Source: Thermoanaerobaculia bacterium (lineage in GTDB: Bacteria; Acidobacteriota; Thermoanaerobaculia; Multivoradales; JAHEKO01). From it: a stretch of DNA of 5,346 nt. A program made the position numbers and the translations under genes. The notes under the pieces were generated by a model that did not search any database, had not been told where the DNA came from, and was given only the letters and a program-made list of their open reading frames with translations. The DNA lies in contig JARFQS010000302.1 of NCBI GenBank assembly GCA_029287645.1, forward strand, positions 1-5,346. The letters run 5' to 3'. Positions 1 through 5,346 of this stretch are shown piece after piece; positions within the stretch are counted from its first letter, which is position 1, and each line of letters starts with the position of its first letter.

Positions 1-138
1 GACCTGGAGAGGGTCGCAGACCACGCGACCAACATCGCCGAGGACGTTATCTTCTTCGTCGAGGGCAAGGACATTCGTCACTTGCAGGCCGGCGACGATA
101 CGGCGGCCGCAGTCGACACGGGGTCGAGGTCGGAATGA
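1..138 (+). CDS. phoU: PhoU C-terminal end (partial, 5' end outside window)
   Basis: This is the last 45 codons of an open frame that enters from the left edge and stops at TGA 136-138. The peptide begins [20 protein letters not shown], which matches the conserved helix near the end of PhoU (E-R-x-x-D-H-A-x-N-I-A-E); its acidic/His residues belong to the metal-binding signature of the family. The remaining tail (about 25 residues, ending TGSRSE) is polar and unremarkable. PhoU is a cytoplasmic all-helical protein that connects the Pst transporter to the PhoR sensor kinase and restrains phosphate uptake. Its stop overlaps the pstB start in an ATGA arrangement, so the two are probably translationally coupled. 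The assignment rests on a short C-terminal piece plus context, but the motif and the pst neighbours agree. Confidence 0.88.
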   Translation, partial: DLERVADHATNIAEDVIFFVEGKDIRHLQAGDDTAAAVDTGSRSE

Positions 139-971
139 GCACTGTCTCCTCCGAATCGACCTTACAGGACAGGCCGCTGGACTCCGCACTCGACCCAGCC
201 CTGAACCCCCCGATCGACGACCCGCTACTCGAGATCGAGGGCCTATCGCTGTGGTACGGCGACGCTCAGGCTCTGAGAAACATCTCGATGAAGATTCCGA
301 AGAATCAGATCACGGCCTACATCGGGCCTTCGGGCTGCGGCAAGTCGACGCTGCTGCGGTGTATCAACAGGCTCAACGATCTCATTCCCATTGTCCGGAC
401 CGAAGGCGATATCCGGTTCGAGGGAGAGAGCATTCTCGATCCCTCCTTCGACACCAATCTGCTGCGCAAGCGCGTCGGGATGGTCTTTCAGAAGTCCAAT
501 CCGTTCCCCAAGACGATCTACGAGAACGTGGTCTATGGACTGCGCTTGCAGGGCATCAGTCAGAAGTCGGTGCTCGACGAGGTGGTCGAGAAGAGCCTCA
601 AGGGCGCCGCTCTCTGGGACGAGGTCAAAGATCGCCTCCAAGAGCGGGCGCTTGGCCTGTCAGGGGGTCAGCAGCAGCGCCTCTGTATCGCTCGAGCCAT
701 CGCCGTCGAGCCCGAGGTCATTCTCTACGACGAGCCCTGCTCGGCCCTGGATCCGATCTCTACGAACAAGATCGAAGAGCTCATGTTGGAGCTCAAGAAG
801 GACTACACGCAGGTGATCGTCACCCACAACATGCAACAGGCCTCGAGAATCTCCGACTTGACGGCCTTCATGTACCTGGGGGACTTGATCGAGTACGGCA
901 AGACCGACGAGTTGTTCATTCGGCCCCAGAAGGAGCAGACCGAGGCCTACATCACAGGTCGCTTCGGCTAG
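135..971 (+). CDS. pstB: Phosphate ABC transporter ATP-binding protein PstB
   Basis: This 278-residue cytoplasmic ATPase drives phosphate import through PstC/PstA. All ABC landmarks are visible: Walker [10 protein letters not shown] (64-72), Q-loop Gln119 in VFQKSNPFP, signature LSGGQQQR (175-182), Walker B VILYDEP (195-201) with catalytic Glu200, D-loop SALD (203-206) and switch His231 in VTHN. The sequences [12 protein letters not shown] and the C-terminal YITGRFG are specific to PstB among ABC ATPases. The ATG at 135 lies in an ATGA overlap with the phoU stop, and GAGG (126-129) sits 5 nt upstream as ribosome binding site. This start gives about 20 more residues before Walker A than E. coli PstB; the extra segment is Asp/Pro/Leu-rich ([18 protein letters not shown]). 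No in-frame ATG lies between this start and the ABC domain. A diverged second copy begins to show at the right end of the window. Confidence 0.97.
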   Translation: MSTVSSESTLQDRPLDSALDPALNPPIDDPLLEIEGLSLWYGDAQALRNISMKIPKNQITAYIGPSGCGKSTLLRCINRLNDLIPIVRTEGDIRFEGESILDPSFDTNLLRKRVGMVFQKSNPFPKTIYENVVYGLRLQGISQKSVLDEVVEKSLKGAALWDEVKDRLQERALGLSGGQQQRLCIARAIAVEPEVILYDEPCSALDPISTNKIEELMLELKKDYTQVIVTHNMQQASRISDLTAFMYLGDLIEYGKTDELFIRPQKEQTEAYITGRFG

Positions 972-980
972 GCCCTCCGG

Positions 981-998
981 TTCGTCACATAGACGTCA
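981..998 (+). promoter_or_regulatory. Candidate PhoB (Pho) box upstream of pstS
   Basis: Two 7-bp direct repeats, TTCGTCA (981-987) and GACGTCA (992-998), are separated by 4 bp (CATA), giving the 11-bp period of a classical Pho box (E. coli consensus CTGTCAT-N4-CTGTCAT-like). The shared core CGTCA differs from TGTCA by one base, and CGTCAC repeats exactly at 983-988 and 994-999. It lies in the only sizeable gap before pstS, 113 nt upstream of the ATG. No convincing -10 element follows, so this is a candidate based on repeat geometry and location only. Confidence 0.42.
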
Positions 999-1007
999 CT
1001 CCACCGT

Positions 1008-1028
1008 AGCCGCGCCGTCGCAGCGGCT
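1008..1028 (+). other. Small hairpin in the pstB-pstS gap / pstS leader
   Basis: AGCCGC (1008-1013) and GCGGCT (1023-1028) form a perfect 6-bp GC-rich stem around a 9-nt loop. No T-run follows, so it is not a standard intrinsic terminator. It may be a leader-RNA structure or an mRNA-processing or stability element, or may be fortuitous at this GC content. Confidence 0.25.
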
Positions 1029-1090
1029 CCATAGCCTTTCCATGCAGAGGTCGCTGCTGTTTCGGCCTCTTGGGGACATTCCCAGCAACT

Positions 1091-1101
1091 GAGGAGAGGA
1101 G
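1091..1101 (+). promoter_or_regulatory. Ribosome binding site that decides the pstS start
   Basis: The purine-rich tract GAGGAGAGGAG contains two GGAG cores (1093-1096 and 1098-1101); the second ends 10 nt before the ATG at 1112. This supports 1112 over the in-frame TTG at 1070, which would place this Shine-Dalgarno tract inside the coding sequence and bury the signal peptide behind 14 polar residues. Confidence 0.75.
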
Positions 1102-1111
1102 ACCATCGAAA

Positions 1112-2143
1112 ATGAAGAAGTCCGTTGTTATCTTCCTGGTGATCGGGCTGGCCATGAGCGTCACCGCCTTCGCGCAGCGCGATCAGATCCGCATCGTTGG
1201 GTCCTCGACCGTCTATCCGTTCGCCACCAAAGTGGCCGAGCAGTTCGGTCGCAGCACCCAGTTCAAGACACCCGTGATCGAAAGCACCGGTTCGGGCGGC
1301 GGCCTGAAGCTGTTCTGCGCCGGCGTCGGTGTCGAGCATCCAGATATCACCAACGCTTCCCGGGCCATCAAGAGCTCCGAAGTCGAGATGTGCCACAAGA
1401 ACGGAGTCAAGGAGATCACCGAGGTCAAGATCGGCTATGACGGCATTGTCGTCGCCAACTCGATCGAAACCGAGCGCATGGACCTGACCCGCCGGCGGCT
1501 CTTTCTGGCGCTGGCCAAGATGATTCCGGCGGGCCCCGACGGCGAGCTCAAGCCCAACCCCTACGAGACCTGGAAGGACATCGATCCCAGCCTGCCGGCC
1601 AAAAAGATCGAGGTGCTCGGTCCACCGCCCACCTCCGGTACCCGGGACGCTTTTGTCGAGCTGGCGATGGAAGGCGGCTGCAAGACCTACGACTGGATCA
1701 AGAAGCTCAAGGACACCGACAAGAACAAGTACAAAGAGATCTGCCACACGATCCGCGAGGACGGCGCCTACGTCGAGGCTGGCGAAAACGACAACCTGAT
1801 CGTCCAGAAACTCCAGGCCAACGAAGATGCTCTCGGGATCTTCGGATTCAGCTTCCTGGACCAAAACTCGGACAAGGTGCAGGGTAGCCGCATCGATGGC
1901 GAGGTCCCGACCTTCGAGGCGATTGCCAAGGGTAGCTATCCCGTCTCGCGACCCTTGTTCTTCTATGTCAAGGACGCCCACGCCGGCGTGATCCCGGGCA
2001 TCGCCGAGTACGTCAAGGAGTTCACCTCCGACCGCGCCTGGGGCGACGGTGGCTATCTCTCGGATGCCGGCCTCATTCCGATGCCGGACGCCGAGCGCAA
2101 GGCTTTGGGCGACGAAGCCCGGGCCTTGAAGAACAACGTCTAG
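1112..2143 (+). CDS. pstS: Periplasmic phosphate-binding protein PstS
   Basis: This 343-residue secreted protein captures phosphate and delivers it to PstC/PstA. Residues 1-21 form a type I signal peptide (MKK, a hydrophobic core, then AFA before the likely cut at Gln22). There is no lipobox cysteine. The mature protein opens with IRIVGSSTVYPF (26-37), typical of PstS; Ser31-Thr33, the ESTGSGGG loop (57-64) and TSGTRD (174-179) line up with phosphate-contacting loops of the family. The segment PDITNASRAIKSSE and the motif IGYDGIVVAN are also characteristic. Four cysteines (69, 94, 190, 211) lie in the mature part and could form two disulfides, which is inference. An upstream in-frame TTG (1070) is rejected in favour of ATG 1112. 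It follows pstB after 140 bp and precedes pstC across a strong hairpin, so it probably has its own promoter and is made in excess over the permeases. Confidence 0.96.
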   Translation: MKKSVVIFLVIGLAMSVTAFAQRDQIRIVGSSTVYPFATKVAEQFGRSTQFKTPVIESTGSGGGLKLFCAGVGVEHPDITNASRAIKSSEVEMCHKNGVKEITEVKIGYDGIVVANSIETERMDLTRRRLFLALAKMIPAGPDGELKPNPYETWKDIDPSLPAKKIEVLGPPPTSGTRDAFVELAMEGGCKTYDWIKKLKDTDKNKYKEICHTIREDGAYVEAGENDNLIVQKLQANEDALGIFGFSFLDQNSDKVQGSRIDGEVPTFEAIAKGSYPVSRPLFFYVKDAHAGVIPGIAEYVKEFTSDRAWGDGGYLSDAGLIPMPDAERKALGDEARALKNNV

Positions 2144-2160
2144 AAAGCACTCTGAGAATC

Positions 2161-2212
2161 GAGGCCGGTGGTCCAGTCGCGTTCGGACCACCGGACCTCT
2201 TCTTTTCAATTT
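2161..2212 (+). terminator. Strong hairpin with T-rich tail in the pstS-pstC gap
   Basis: CCGGTGGTCC (2165-2174) pairs perfectly with GGACCACCGG (2185-2194) around a 10-nt loop. GAGG (2161-2164) extends the stem with CCTC (2196-2199) across a single bulged A, giving 14 bp in all. It is followed by TTCTTTTCAATTT (2200-2212), a T-rich tail. The form is that of a rho-independent terminator. Because pstC starts only 34 nt later with no obvious promoter between, it probably acts as a partial terminator or 3' stabiliser that keeps PstS more abundant than the membrane subunits. Confidence 0.82.
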
Positions 2213-2245
2213 GTCTGAAGGTCAGGGGAGGGATTCTCACCAAGC

Positions 2246-3625
2246 ATGAATACGTGGCTTCTGATCGTCACCCTGCTGGTGCTCTCCACCATCGGCTATC
2301 AGATGGGCCGGCGGCGTGCCCTCTCGCTGGTCGATCATCCGAAACAGCTCAATTCCCTGCCCGGCTACTACGGGTCCTGGATCCTGATGTGGGGTCTCTT
2401 GCCGGCCATCCTCGTCCTCGGGCTCTGGACCGCGAGTGAATCGGCCATCATCGACAAGCTGGTCGTCGCCGATCTGCCGACCGAAGTGCGCCAGCTGGCA
2501 CCGGAACGGCAGAATCTCTTCCTCAACGACGCCAAGAATCTGGCCAGTGGCAACATCGTCAGCAGCGAGGTCGATGCGACGCTGGAATCGGCCGCCGATC
2601 ACATCACGAGCTTGAAGAGGACCAGCGCGACCGCCCGCACTCTGCTGGCGCTGCTCCTGTGCATTGGCGGTGTCGCCCTCGGCTACTTTCTGATCTCCGA
2701 TCGCCTGCGTGCCATGCACCGGGTCGAGGCGACCGCCAAGGTCATCTTGGGGATCGGCTCCACCATCGCCATCTTCACGACAGTCGGCATCGTCTTGTCG
2801 TTGCTCTTCGAGGCGATTCGCTTCTTCCGCATGGTCCCGGTGACCGAGTTTCTCTTCGGGCTCGAGTGGAGCCCTCAGACGGCCCTGCGCGCCGATCAGG
2901 TCGGCAGTTCGGGTTCCTTCGGCGCCGTACCCCTGTTCACCGGCACGATGCTGATCAGCGCCATCGCGATGGTCGTCGCGGTGCCGATCGGCCTGCTGTC
3001 GGCGATCTACATGTCCGAGTACGCCTCGCCCCGGTTGCGCACGGTGGCCAAGCCCATGCTCGAGATCCTGGCCGGCATTCCGACCGTCGTGTACGGGTTC
3101 TTCGCCGCCCTGACGGTCGCCCCGGTGATCCGCAGCTGGGGACAGGGCCTCGGGCTCGATGTCGCCTCCGAGAGCGCCCTGGCGGCCGGAGGCGTCATGG
3201 GGATCATGATCATTCCTTTCGTCTCCTCGATCTCGGACGACGTCATCAGTGCCGTACCCCAGGGCCTGCGGGAGGCATCCATCGGTCTCGGTGCAACTCA
3301 GTCGGAGACCATTCGTCGGGTGATCTTCCCGGCTGCCCTTCCGGGCATCGTCGGCGGCATTCTGCTGGCTGTGTCGCGAGCCATTGGTGAGACCATGATC
3401 GTCGTCATGGCCGCGGGCCTCGCCGCCAACCTGACGGCCAATCCGCTGCAGGCCGTCACCACGGTGACCACCCAGATCGTCACCCTGCTGATCGGCGACC
3501 AGGAGTTCGACAGCGCCAAGACGTTGGCGGCCTTCGCCTTGGGACTCGTCCTGTTCCTCGTCACGCTGGTCCTCAACGTGATCGCCCTGCACGTCGTTCG
3601 AAAGTATCGGGAGCAATATGAGTAG
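2246..3625 (+). CDS. pstC: Phosphate ABC transporter permease PstC, long form with N-terminal extension
   Basis: This 459-residue inner-membrane protein forms half of the phosphate channel with PstA. The C-terminal half is the standard permease: FFRMVPVTEFLFGLEWSP (193-210), GAVPLFTGTM (226-235), the cytoplasmic EAA loop that docks PstB (EASIGLGATQSETIRRVIFP, 343-362), and RAIGET (378-383), whose Arg and Glu match residues implicated in transport in E. coli PstC. E. coli PstC is about 320 residues; the extra ~150 here carry a first hydrophobic helix (3-20) ending in GRRRAL, a second (44-63), a polar segment (65-128) and a third helix (130-150). This resembles the N-terminal domain (formerly DUF3708) of long proteobacterial PstC proteins. 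The ATG at 2246 follows AGGGGAGGG (2224-2232) at a rather long 13-nt spacing; the N-terminus fits the family. The gene overlaps pstA by 8 bp. Confidence 0.95.
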   Translation: MNTWLLIVTLLVLSTIGYQMGRRRALSLVDHPKQLNSLPGYYGSWILMWGLLPAILVLGLWTASESAIIDKLVVADLPTEVRQLAPERQNLFLNDAKNLASGNIVSSEVDATLESAADHITSLKRTSATARTLLALLLCIGGVALGYFLISDRLRAMHRVEATAKVILGIGSTIAIFTTVGIVLSLLFEAIRFFRMVPVTEFLFGLEWSPQTALRADQVGSSGSFGAVPLFTGTMLISAIAMVVAVPIGLLSAIYMSEYASPRLRTVAKPMLEILAGIPTVVYGFFAALTVAPVIRSWGQGLGLDVASESALAAGGVMGIMIIPFVSSISDDVISAVPQGLREASIGLGATQSETIRRVIFPAALPGIVGGILLAVSRAIGETMIVVMAAGLAANLTANPLQAVTTVTTQIVTLLIGDQEFDSAKTLAAFALGLVLFLVTLVLNVIALHVVRKYREQYE

Positions 3626-4925
3626 CTCTGTCTCGTCGAGCGCTTCCGCACTCCTGACCCGCGACGCCGTCGCGAGTCGACTGAAGAGCCGCTACCGGGC
3701 CGAAAATCGATTCCGGTTCGCTTGCGCCTCGGCACTGGTGGTTGGCGGGCTGTTTCTGGCTGTGCTGTTCACGAGCATCATCTCCCAGGGCTACACCGCC
3801 TTCACTCAGCACTTCGTCGGCCTGGAGGTCTACTTCGACCCCGATGTCATCGATCCGGCTGGGAATCGGGATCGCGAGGTCCTCGCTTCCGCCAACTACA
3901 ACGCCATAGTCCGTGACTCCATGAAACGCCAGTTTCCCGACGTCACTGGACGAACCGAGACTCGCAAGCTGACCGGACTGGTCTCGAACTCGGCACCCTA
4001 CGAGCTGCAGAGCCTCGTCGAAACCAATCCGGCCATCATCGGCACCACCGAGACCGTCTGGGTCCCGGCCTCCGATGACATCGACATGCTGCTGAAGGGC
4101 AAGATCTCGCGCGGCGGCGCCGAAGAGACGCGCCGGGTCTCGGACAACGAGATCGCCTGGATCGACACCCTCGAGAAGAGTGGGCTGGTCGACCGCCGCT
4201 TCAACAAGCGATTCTTCACCGCGGGGGACTCTCGCGAACCGGAGTTGGCTGGCATCTGGGGAGCCGTCGTCGGGTCGGCCTACACGATGCTGGTCTGCCT
4301 GGCGCTGTCGTTCCCTCTCGGCATCGCCGCGGCCATCTATCTGGAGGAGTTCGCTCCGAAGAACCGACTGACCGACTTGATCGAAGTCAACATCAACAAT
4401 CTGGCCGCAGTACCTTCCATTGTCTACGGCCTTCTCGGCTTGGCGGTCTTCCTCAACTTCTTCACGATGCCCCGCTCCGCTCCCCTGGTCGGCGGCATCG
4501 TTCTCAGCCTGATGACATTGCCCCGGATCATCATTCCTGCCCGCGCGGCGATGCAGTCGATTCCGCCTTCGATCGAAGAGGCTGCGTACGGTCTGGGCGC
4601 CTCACCCATGCAGGTGATGTTTCATCACATCCTGCCGCTGTCACTTCCAGGAATCCTCACAGGGACCATCATCGGCATGGCACAGGCTCTCGGAGAGACG
4701 GCTCCCCTTCTGATGATCGGCATGGTTGCCTTCATCGTGGACGTTCCAGCGAGCATCTTCGACCCAGCCACGGTCCTACCGGTGCAGGTCTATCTTTGGG
4801 CGGACAGCACCGAGCTGGCCTTCGTCGAGAAGAACTCGGCAGCCATCATGGTCCTGCTGGCCTTCCTGATCGTGATGAACCTGGCGGCCGTCATCATCCG
4901 TCGCAAGACCGAGCGCAAGTGGTAA
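3618..4925 (+). CDS. pstA: Phosphate ABC transporter permease PstA, long form with DUF3333-like N-terminus
   Basis: This 435-residue inner-membrane protein is the second half of the phosphate channel. A Ser-rich start (1-11) and a basic stretch (RLKSRYRAENRFRF, 21-34) precede one helix (34-56) ending SIISQGYTAF. A polar segment of about 150 residues (60-210), probably periplasmic, follows. This arrangement matches the DUF3333 N-terminal domain of long PstA proteins. The permease core starts near Trp214 with IWGAVVGSAYTM, continues through AAIYLEEFAP (238-247), NLAAVPSIVYGLLGL (261-275) and the EAA loop EAAYGLGASPMQVMFHHILP (321-340), and shows the conserved QALGETAP (356-363). It ends in basic residues RRKTERKW. 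The start codon lies inside the end of pstC (8-bp overlap), with GGGAG (3609-3613) only 4 nt upstream, so translational coupling to pstC is likely. E. coli PstA is about 296 residues, so the insert accounts for the extra length. Confidence 0.95.
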   Translation: MSSSVSSSASALLTRDAVASRLKSRYRAENRFRFACASALVVGGLFLAVLFTSIISQGYTAFTQHFVGLEVYFDPDVIDPAGNRDREVLASANYNAIVRDSMKRQFPDVTGRTETRKLTGLVSNSAPYELQSLVETNPAIIGTTETVWVPASDDIDMLLKGKISRGGAEETRRVSDNEIAWIDTLEKSGLVDRRFNKRFFTAGDSREPELAGIWGAVVGSAYTMLVCLALSFPLGIAAAIYLEEFAPKNRLTDLIEVNINNLAAVPSIVYGLLGLAVFLNFFTMPRSAPLVGGIVLSLMTLPRIIIPARAAMQSIPPSIEEAAYGLGASPMQVMFHHILPLSLPGILTGTIIGMAQALGETAPLLMIGMVAFIVDVPASIFDPATVLPVQVYLWADSTELAFVEKNSAAIMVLLAFLIVMNLAAVIIRRKTERKW

Positions 4926-4936
4926 GGGCGCTGGCT

Positions 4937-4960
4937 CAGCCGGCCTACCTTGGCTGGTTG
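4937..4960 (+). terminator. Hairpin just after pstA (possible terminator, no T-run)
   Basis: CAGCCGGCC (4937-4945) pairs with GGCTGGTTG (4952-4960) as a 9-bp stem with two G-T wobbles and a 6-nt loop (TACCTT), starting 12 nt after the pstA stop. No T-tract follows; the next bases are G-rich. It may end or protect the pst transcript's 3' end, but a classical intrinsic terminator cannot be claimed. Confidence 0.38.
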
Positions 4961-5007
4961 CTGAGGGCTTGGGGGTGGAACGTCCCGAGCTTCGCCCGGC
5001 CGTTCTT

Positions 5008-5031
5008 TGAGGCAGTGAGGCAATGAGCCCC
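5008..5031. repeat. Short octamer repeat, about three units
   Basis: TGAGGCAG (5008-5015), TGAGGCAA (5016-5023) and TGAGCCCC (5024-5031) form a decaying tandem repeat of 8-bp period. The first two differ at the last base only; the third keeps TGAG. Its end overlaps one copy of the direct repeat CAATGAGCC. Three units may be chance, but the period equals that of the larger array downstream. Confidence 0.45.
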
Positions 5032-5146
5032 CCCACCCGTCTACTGCGTCAATGAGCCACTAGGTTGGTGGTGTGTGAGGTCTGCGCCTCTACGCCCTTG
5101 AGCCCTTCAACGGTGTCCGAGGTTTCGGCAGGGGCGCCGGCCGATT

Positions 5147-5218
5147 CAAGACCCCAAGACCTCAAGACCTCAGGACCCCAAGACCCCAAGACCCCAAGAC
5201 CTCAAGACCCCAAGCCCC
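5147..5218. repeat. Nine-unit tandem octamer array, consensus CAAGACCC
   Basis: Nine consecutive 8-bp units run without a gap: CAAGACCC at 5147, 5179, 5187 and 5203; CAAGACCT at 5155, 5163 and 5195; CAGGACCC at 5171; and a degenerate CAAGCCCC at 5211. Variation is mostly at position 8 (C or T). On the minus strand it reads as GGGGTCTT-like units and includes six runs of four G (complements of CCCC at 5152, 5176, 5184, 5192, 5208 and 5215). Such arrays change length by replication slippage. It is far too short in period, and lacks spacers, to be CRISPR. Confidence 0.95.
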
Positions 5219-5223
5219 AGGAC

Positions 5224-5239
5224 GGGCGGGTGGGCGGGG
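5224..5239 (+). other. Canonical G-quadruplex motif on the + strand
   Basis: GGGCGGGTGGGCGGGG consists of four runs of at least three G separated by single bases, the motif expected to give a very stable parallel quadruplex. It lies 3 bp beyond the stop of the minus-strand pstB and 5 bp beyond the octamer array. The motif is seen directly; folding and function are inference. Confidence 0.8.
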
Positions 5240-5242
5240 AGA

Positions 5243-5346
5243 TCAGCCGAACCGGCCGGTGATGTAGTCTTCGGTCTCCTGCTTGACCGGGTTGACGAAC
5301 AGGCTCTCGGTCAGCCCGTACTCGACCAGATCCCCCAGATACATGA
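5243..5346 (-). CDS. pstB: Second PstB, C-terminal end (partial, 5' end outside window)
   Basis: Read on the minus strand, an open frame enters from the right edge and stops at TGA (complement of 5243-5245). Its 33 complete visible residues start [16 protein letters not shown] and end [11 protein letters not shown], the distinctive PstB C-terminus. Hand comparison with the last 33 residues of the pstB at 135-971 gives 23 identities (MYLGDL, EYG, LF, YITGRFG among them) and several conservative changes, so this is a diverged paralogue, not a recent duplicate. The two bases beyond the first Met fit a Phe codon, as in the family's FMYLG. The ABC motifs lie outside the window, so an intact gene cannot be confirmed. 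Its orientation converges on pstA, suggesting a second pst or phosphate-regulon unit on the other strand. Confidence 0.92.
   Translation of the reverse strand, partial: MYLGDLVEYGLTESLFVNPVKQETEDYITGRFG

Larger units (their letters stand above)
4926..5242. other. 317-bp convergent intergenic region between pstA and the second pstB
   Basis: No credible gene is present. In order it holds a hairpin after pstA (4937-4960), a short octamer triplet (5008-5031), a 9-bp direct repeat CAATGAGCC (5021-5029 and 5050-5058), about 90 bp (5059-5146) in which I see only weak short inverted repeats, the nine-unit octamer array (5147-5218), and a canonical G-quadruplex motif (5224-5239). The short open frame crossing the array (5065-5262) is repeat-derived, with a Pro/Gln/Asp/Lys cycle and no homology I recognise. 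Confidence 0.8.

Noticed and set aside
1073..1083. GGGA-CAT-TCCC inverted repeat in the pstS leader
   Set aside because: A 4-bp stem with a 3-nt loop is too weak and too likely by chance.
1070..1111. TTG at 1070 as an alternative pstS start (14 extra residues)
   Set aside because: It would put polar residues ahead of a standard MKK signal peptide and absorb the GAGGAGAGGAG ribosome binding site; ATG 1112 explains both.
968..2209. 413-codon open frame on the minus strand opposite pstS
   Set aside because: It is antisense to a confidently assigned pstS, has low-complexity composition and no recognisable motif, and it would run through the pstS-pstC hairpin.
2237..3616. 459-codon open frame on the minus strand opposite pstC
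   Set aside because: It is almost exactly antisense to pstC, is highly polar and repetitive (Gly/Asp/Gln/Arg/His-rich) and shows no domain. Long antisense frames are expected opposite GC-rich genes with strong third-position bias.
4776..5036. Minus-strand open frames overlapping the pstA 3' end and the gap
   Set aside because: Most of their length is antisense to conserved pstA codons and the products have no recognisable features.
5147..5218. CRISPR array
   Set aside because: The units are 8 bp and contiguous with no unique spacers; this is a microsatellite.
5065..5262. 65-codon open frame across the octamer array (Pro/Gln/Asp/Lys-rich)
   Set aside because: The protein is a translation of the tandem repeat and runs into the end of the convergent pstB; no ribosome binding site or family resemblance.
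135..5346. The two pstB copies as a recombining inverted repeat that could flip pstS-pstC-pstA
   Set aside because: The visible 3' ends are only moderately similar at the DNA level and share no long identical run, so frequent homologous inversion is unlikely from what can be seen.

Overview
The window holds most of a high-affinity phosphate uptake (Pst) locus from a GC-rich bacterium, very probably Gram-negative. PstS carries an ordinary type I signal peptide with no lipobox cysteine, as expected for a soluble periplasmic protein. PstC and PstA are the long-form permeases with N-terminal extensions that are common in Proteobacteria and relatives. I cannot fix the phylum from the sequence alone.

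Layout on the + strand: the 3' end of phoU (1-138); pstB, the ATPase, overlapping it by ATGA (135-971); a 140-bp gap with a PhoB-box-like direct repeat; pstS, the phosphate-binding protein (start best set at 1112, not at an upstream TTG); a strong hairpin with a T-rich tail in the pstS-pstC gap; pstC (2246-3625); and pstA (3618-4925), overlapping pstC by 8 bp. The order phoU-pstB-pstS-pstC-pstA is rearranged from the textbook pstS-C-A-B-phoU. Together the genes encode a complete importer: PstS captures periplasmic phosphate, PstC and PstA form the membrane channel, and PstB powers it. PhoU links transport to PhoR/PhoB signalling and phosphate homeostasis.

The last 420 bp are less ordinary. 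After pstA comes a 317-bp intergenic stretch with a hairpin, a three-unit octamer repeat, a nine-unit octamer array (consensus CAAGACCC) and a perfect four-run G-quadruplex motif. A convergent minus-strand gene then runs off the window edge. Its 33 visible residues are the C-terminus of a second, diverged PstB, so the genome carries two pstB genes facing each other across this region.

I see no mobile element, CRISPR array, tRNA or rRNA and no evidence of a wholly new system. The most unusual material is the repeat/G-quadruplex block between the two convergent pst units, the second pstB, and the regulatory candidates flanking pstS.
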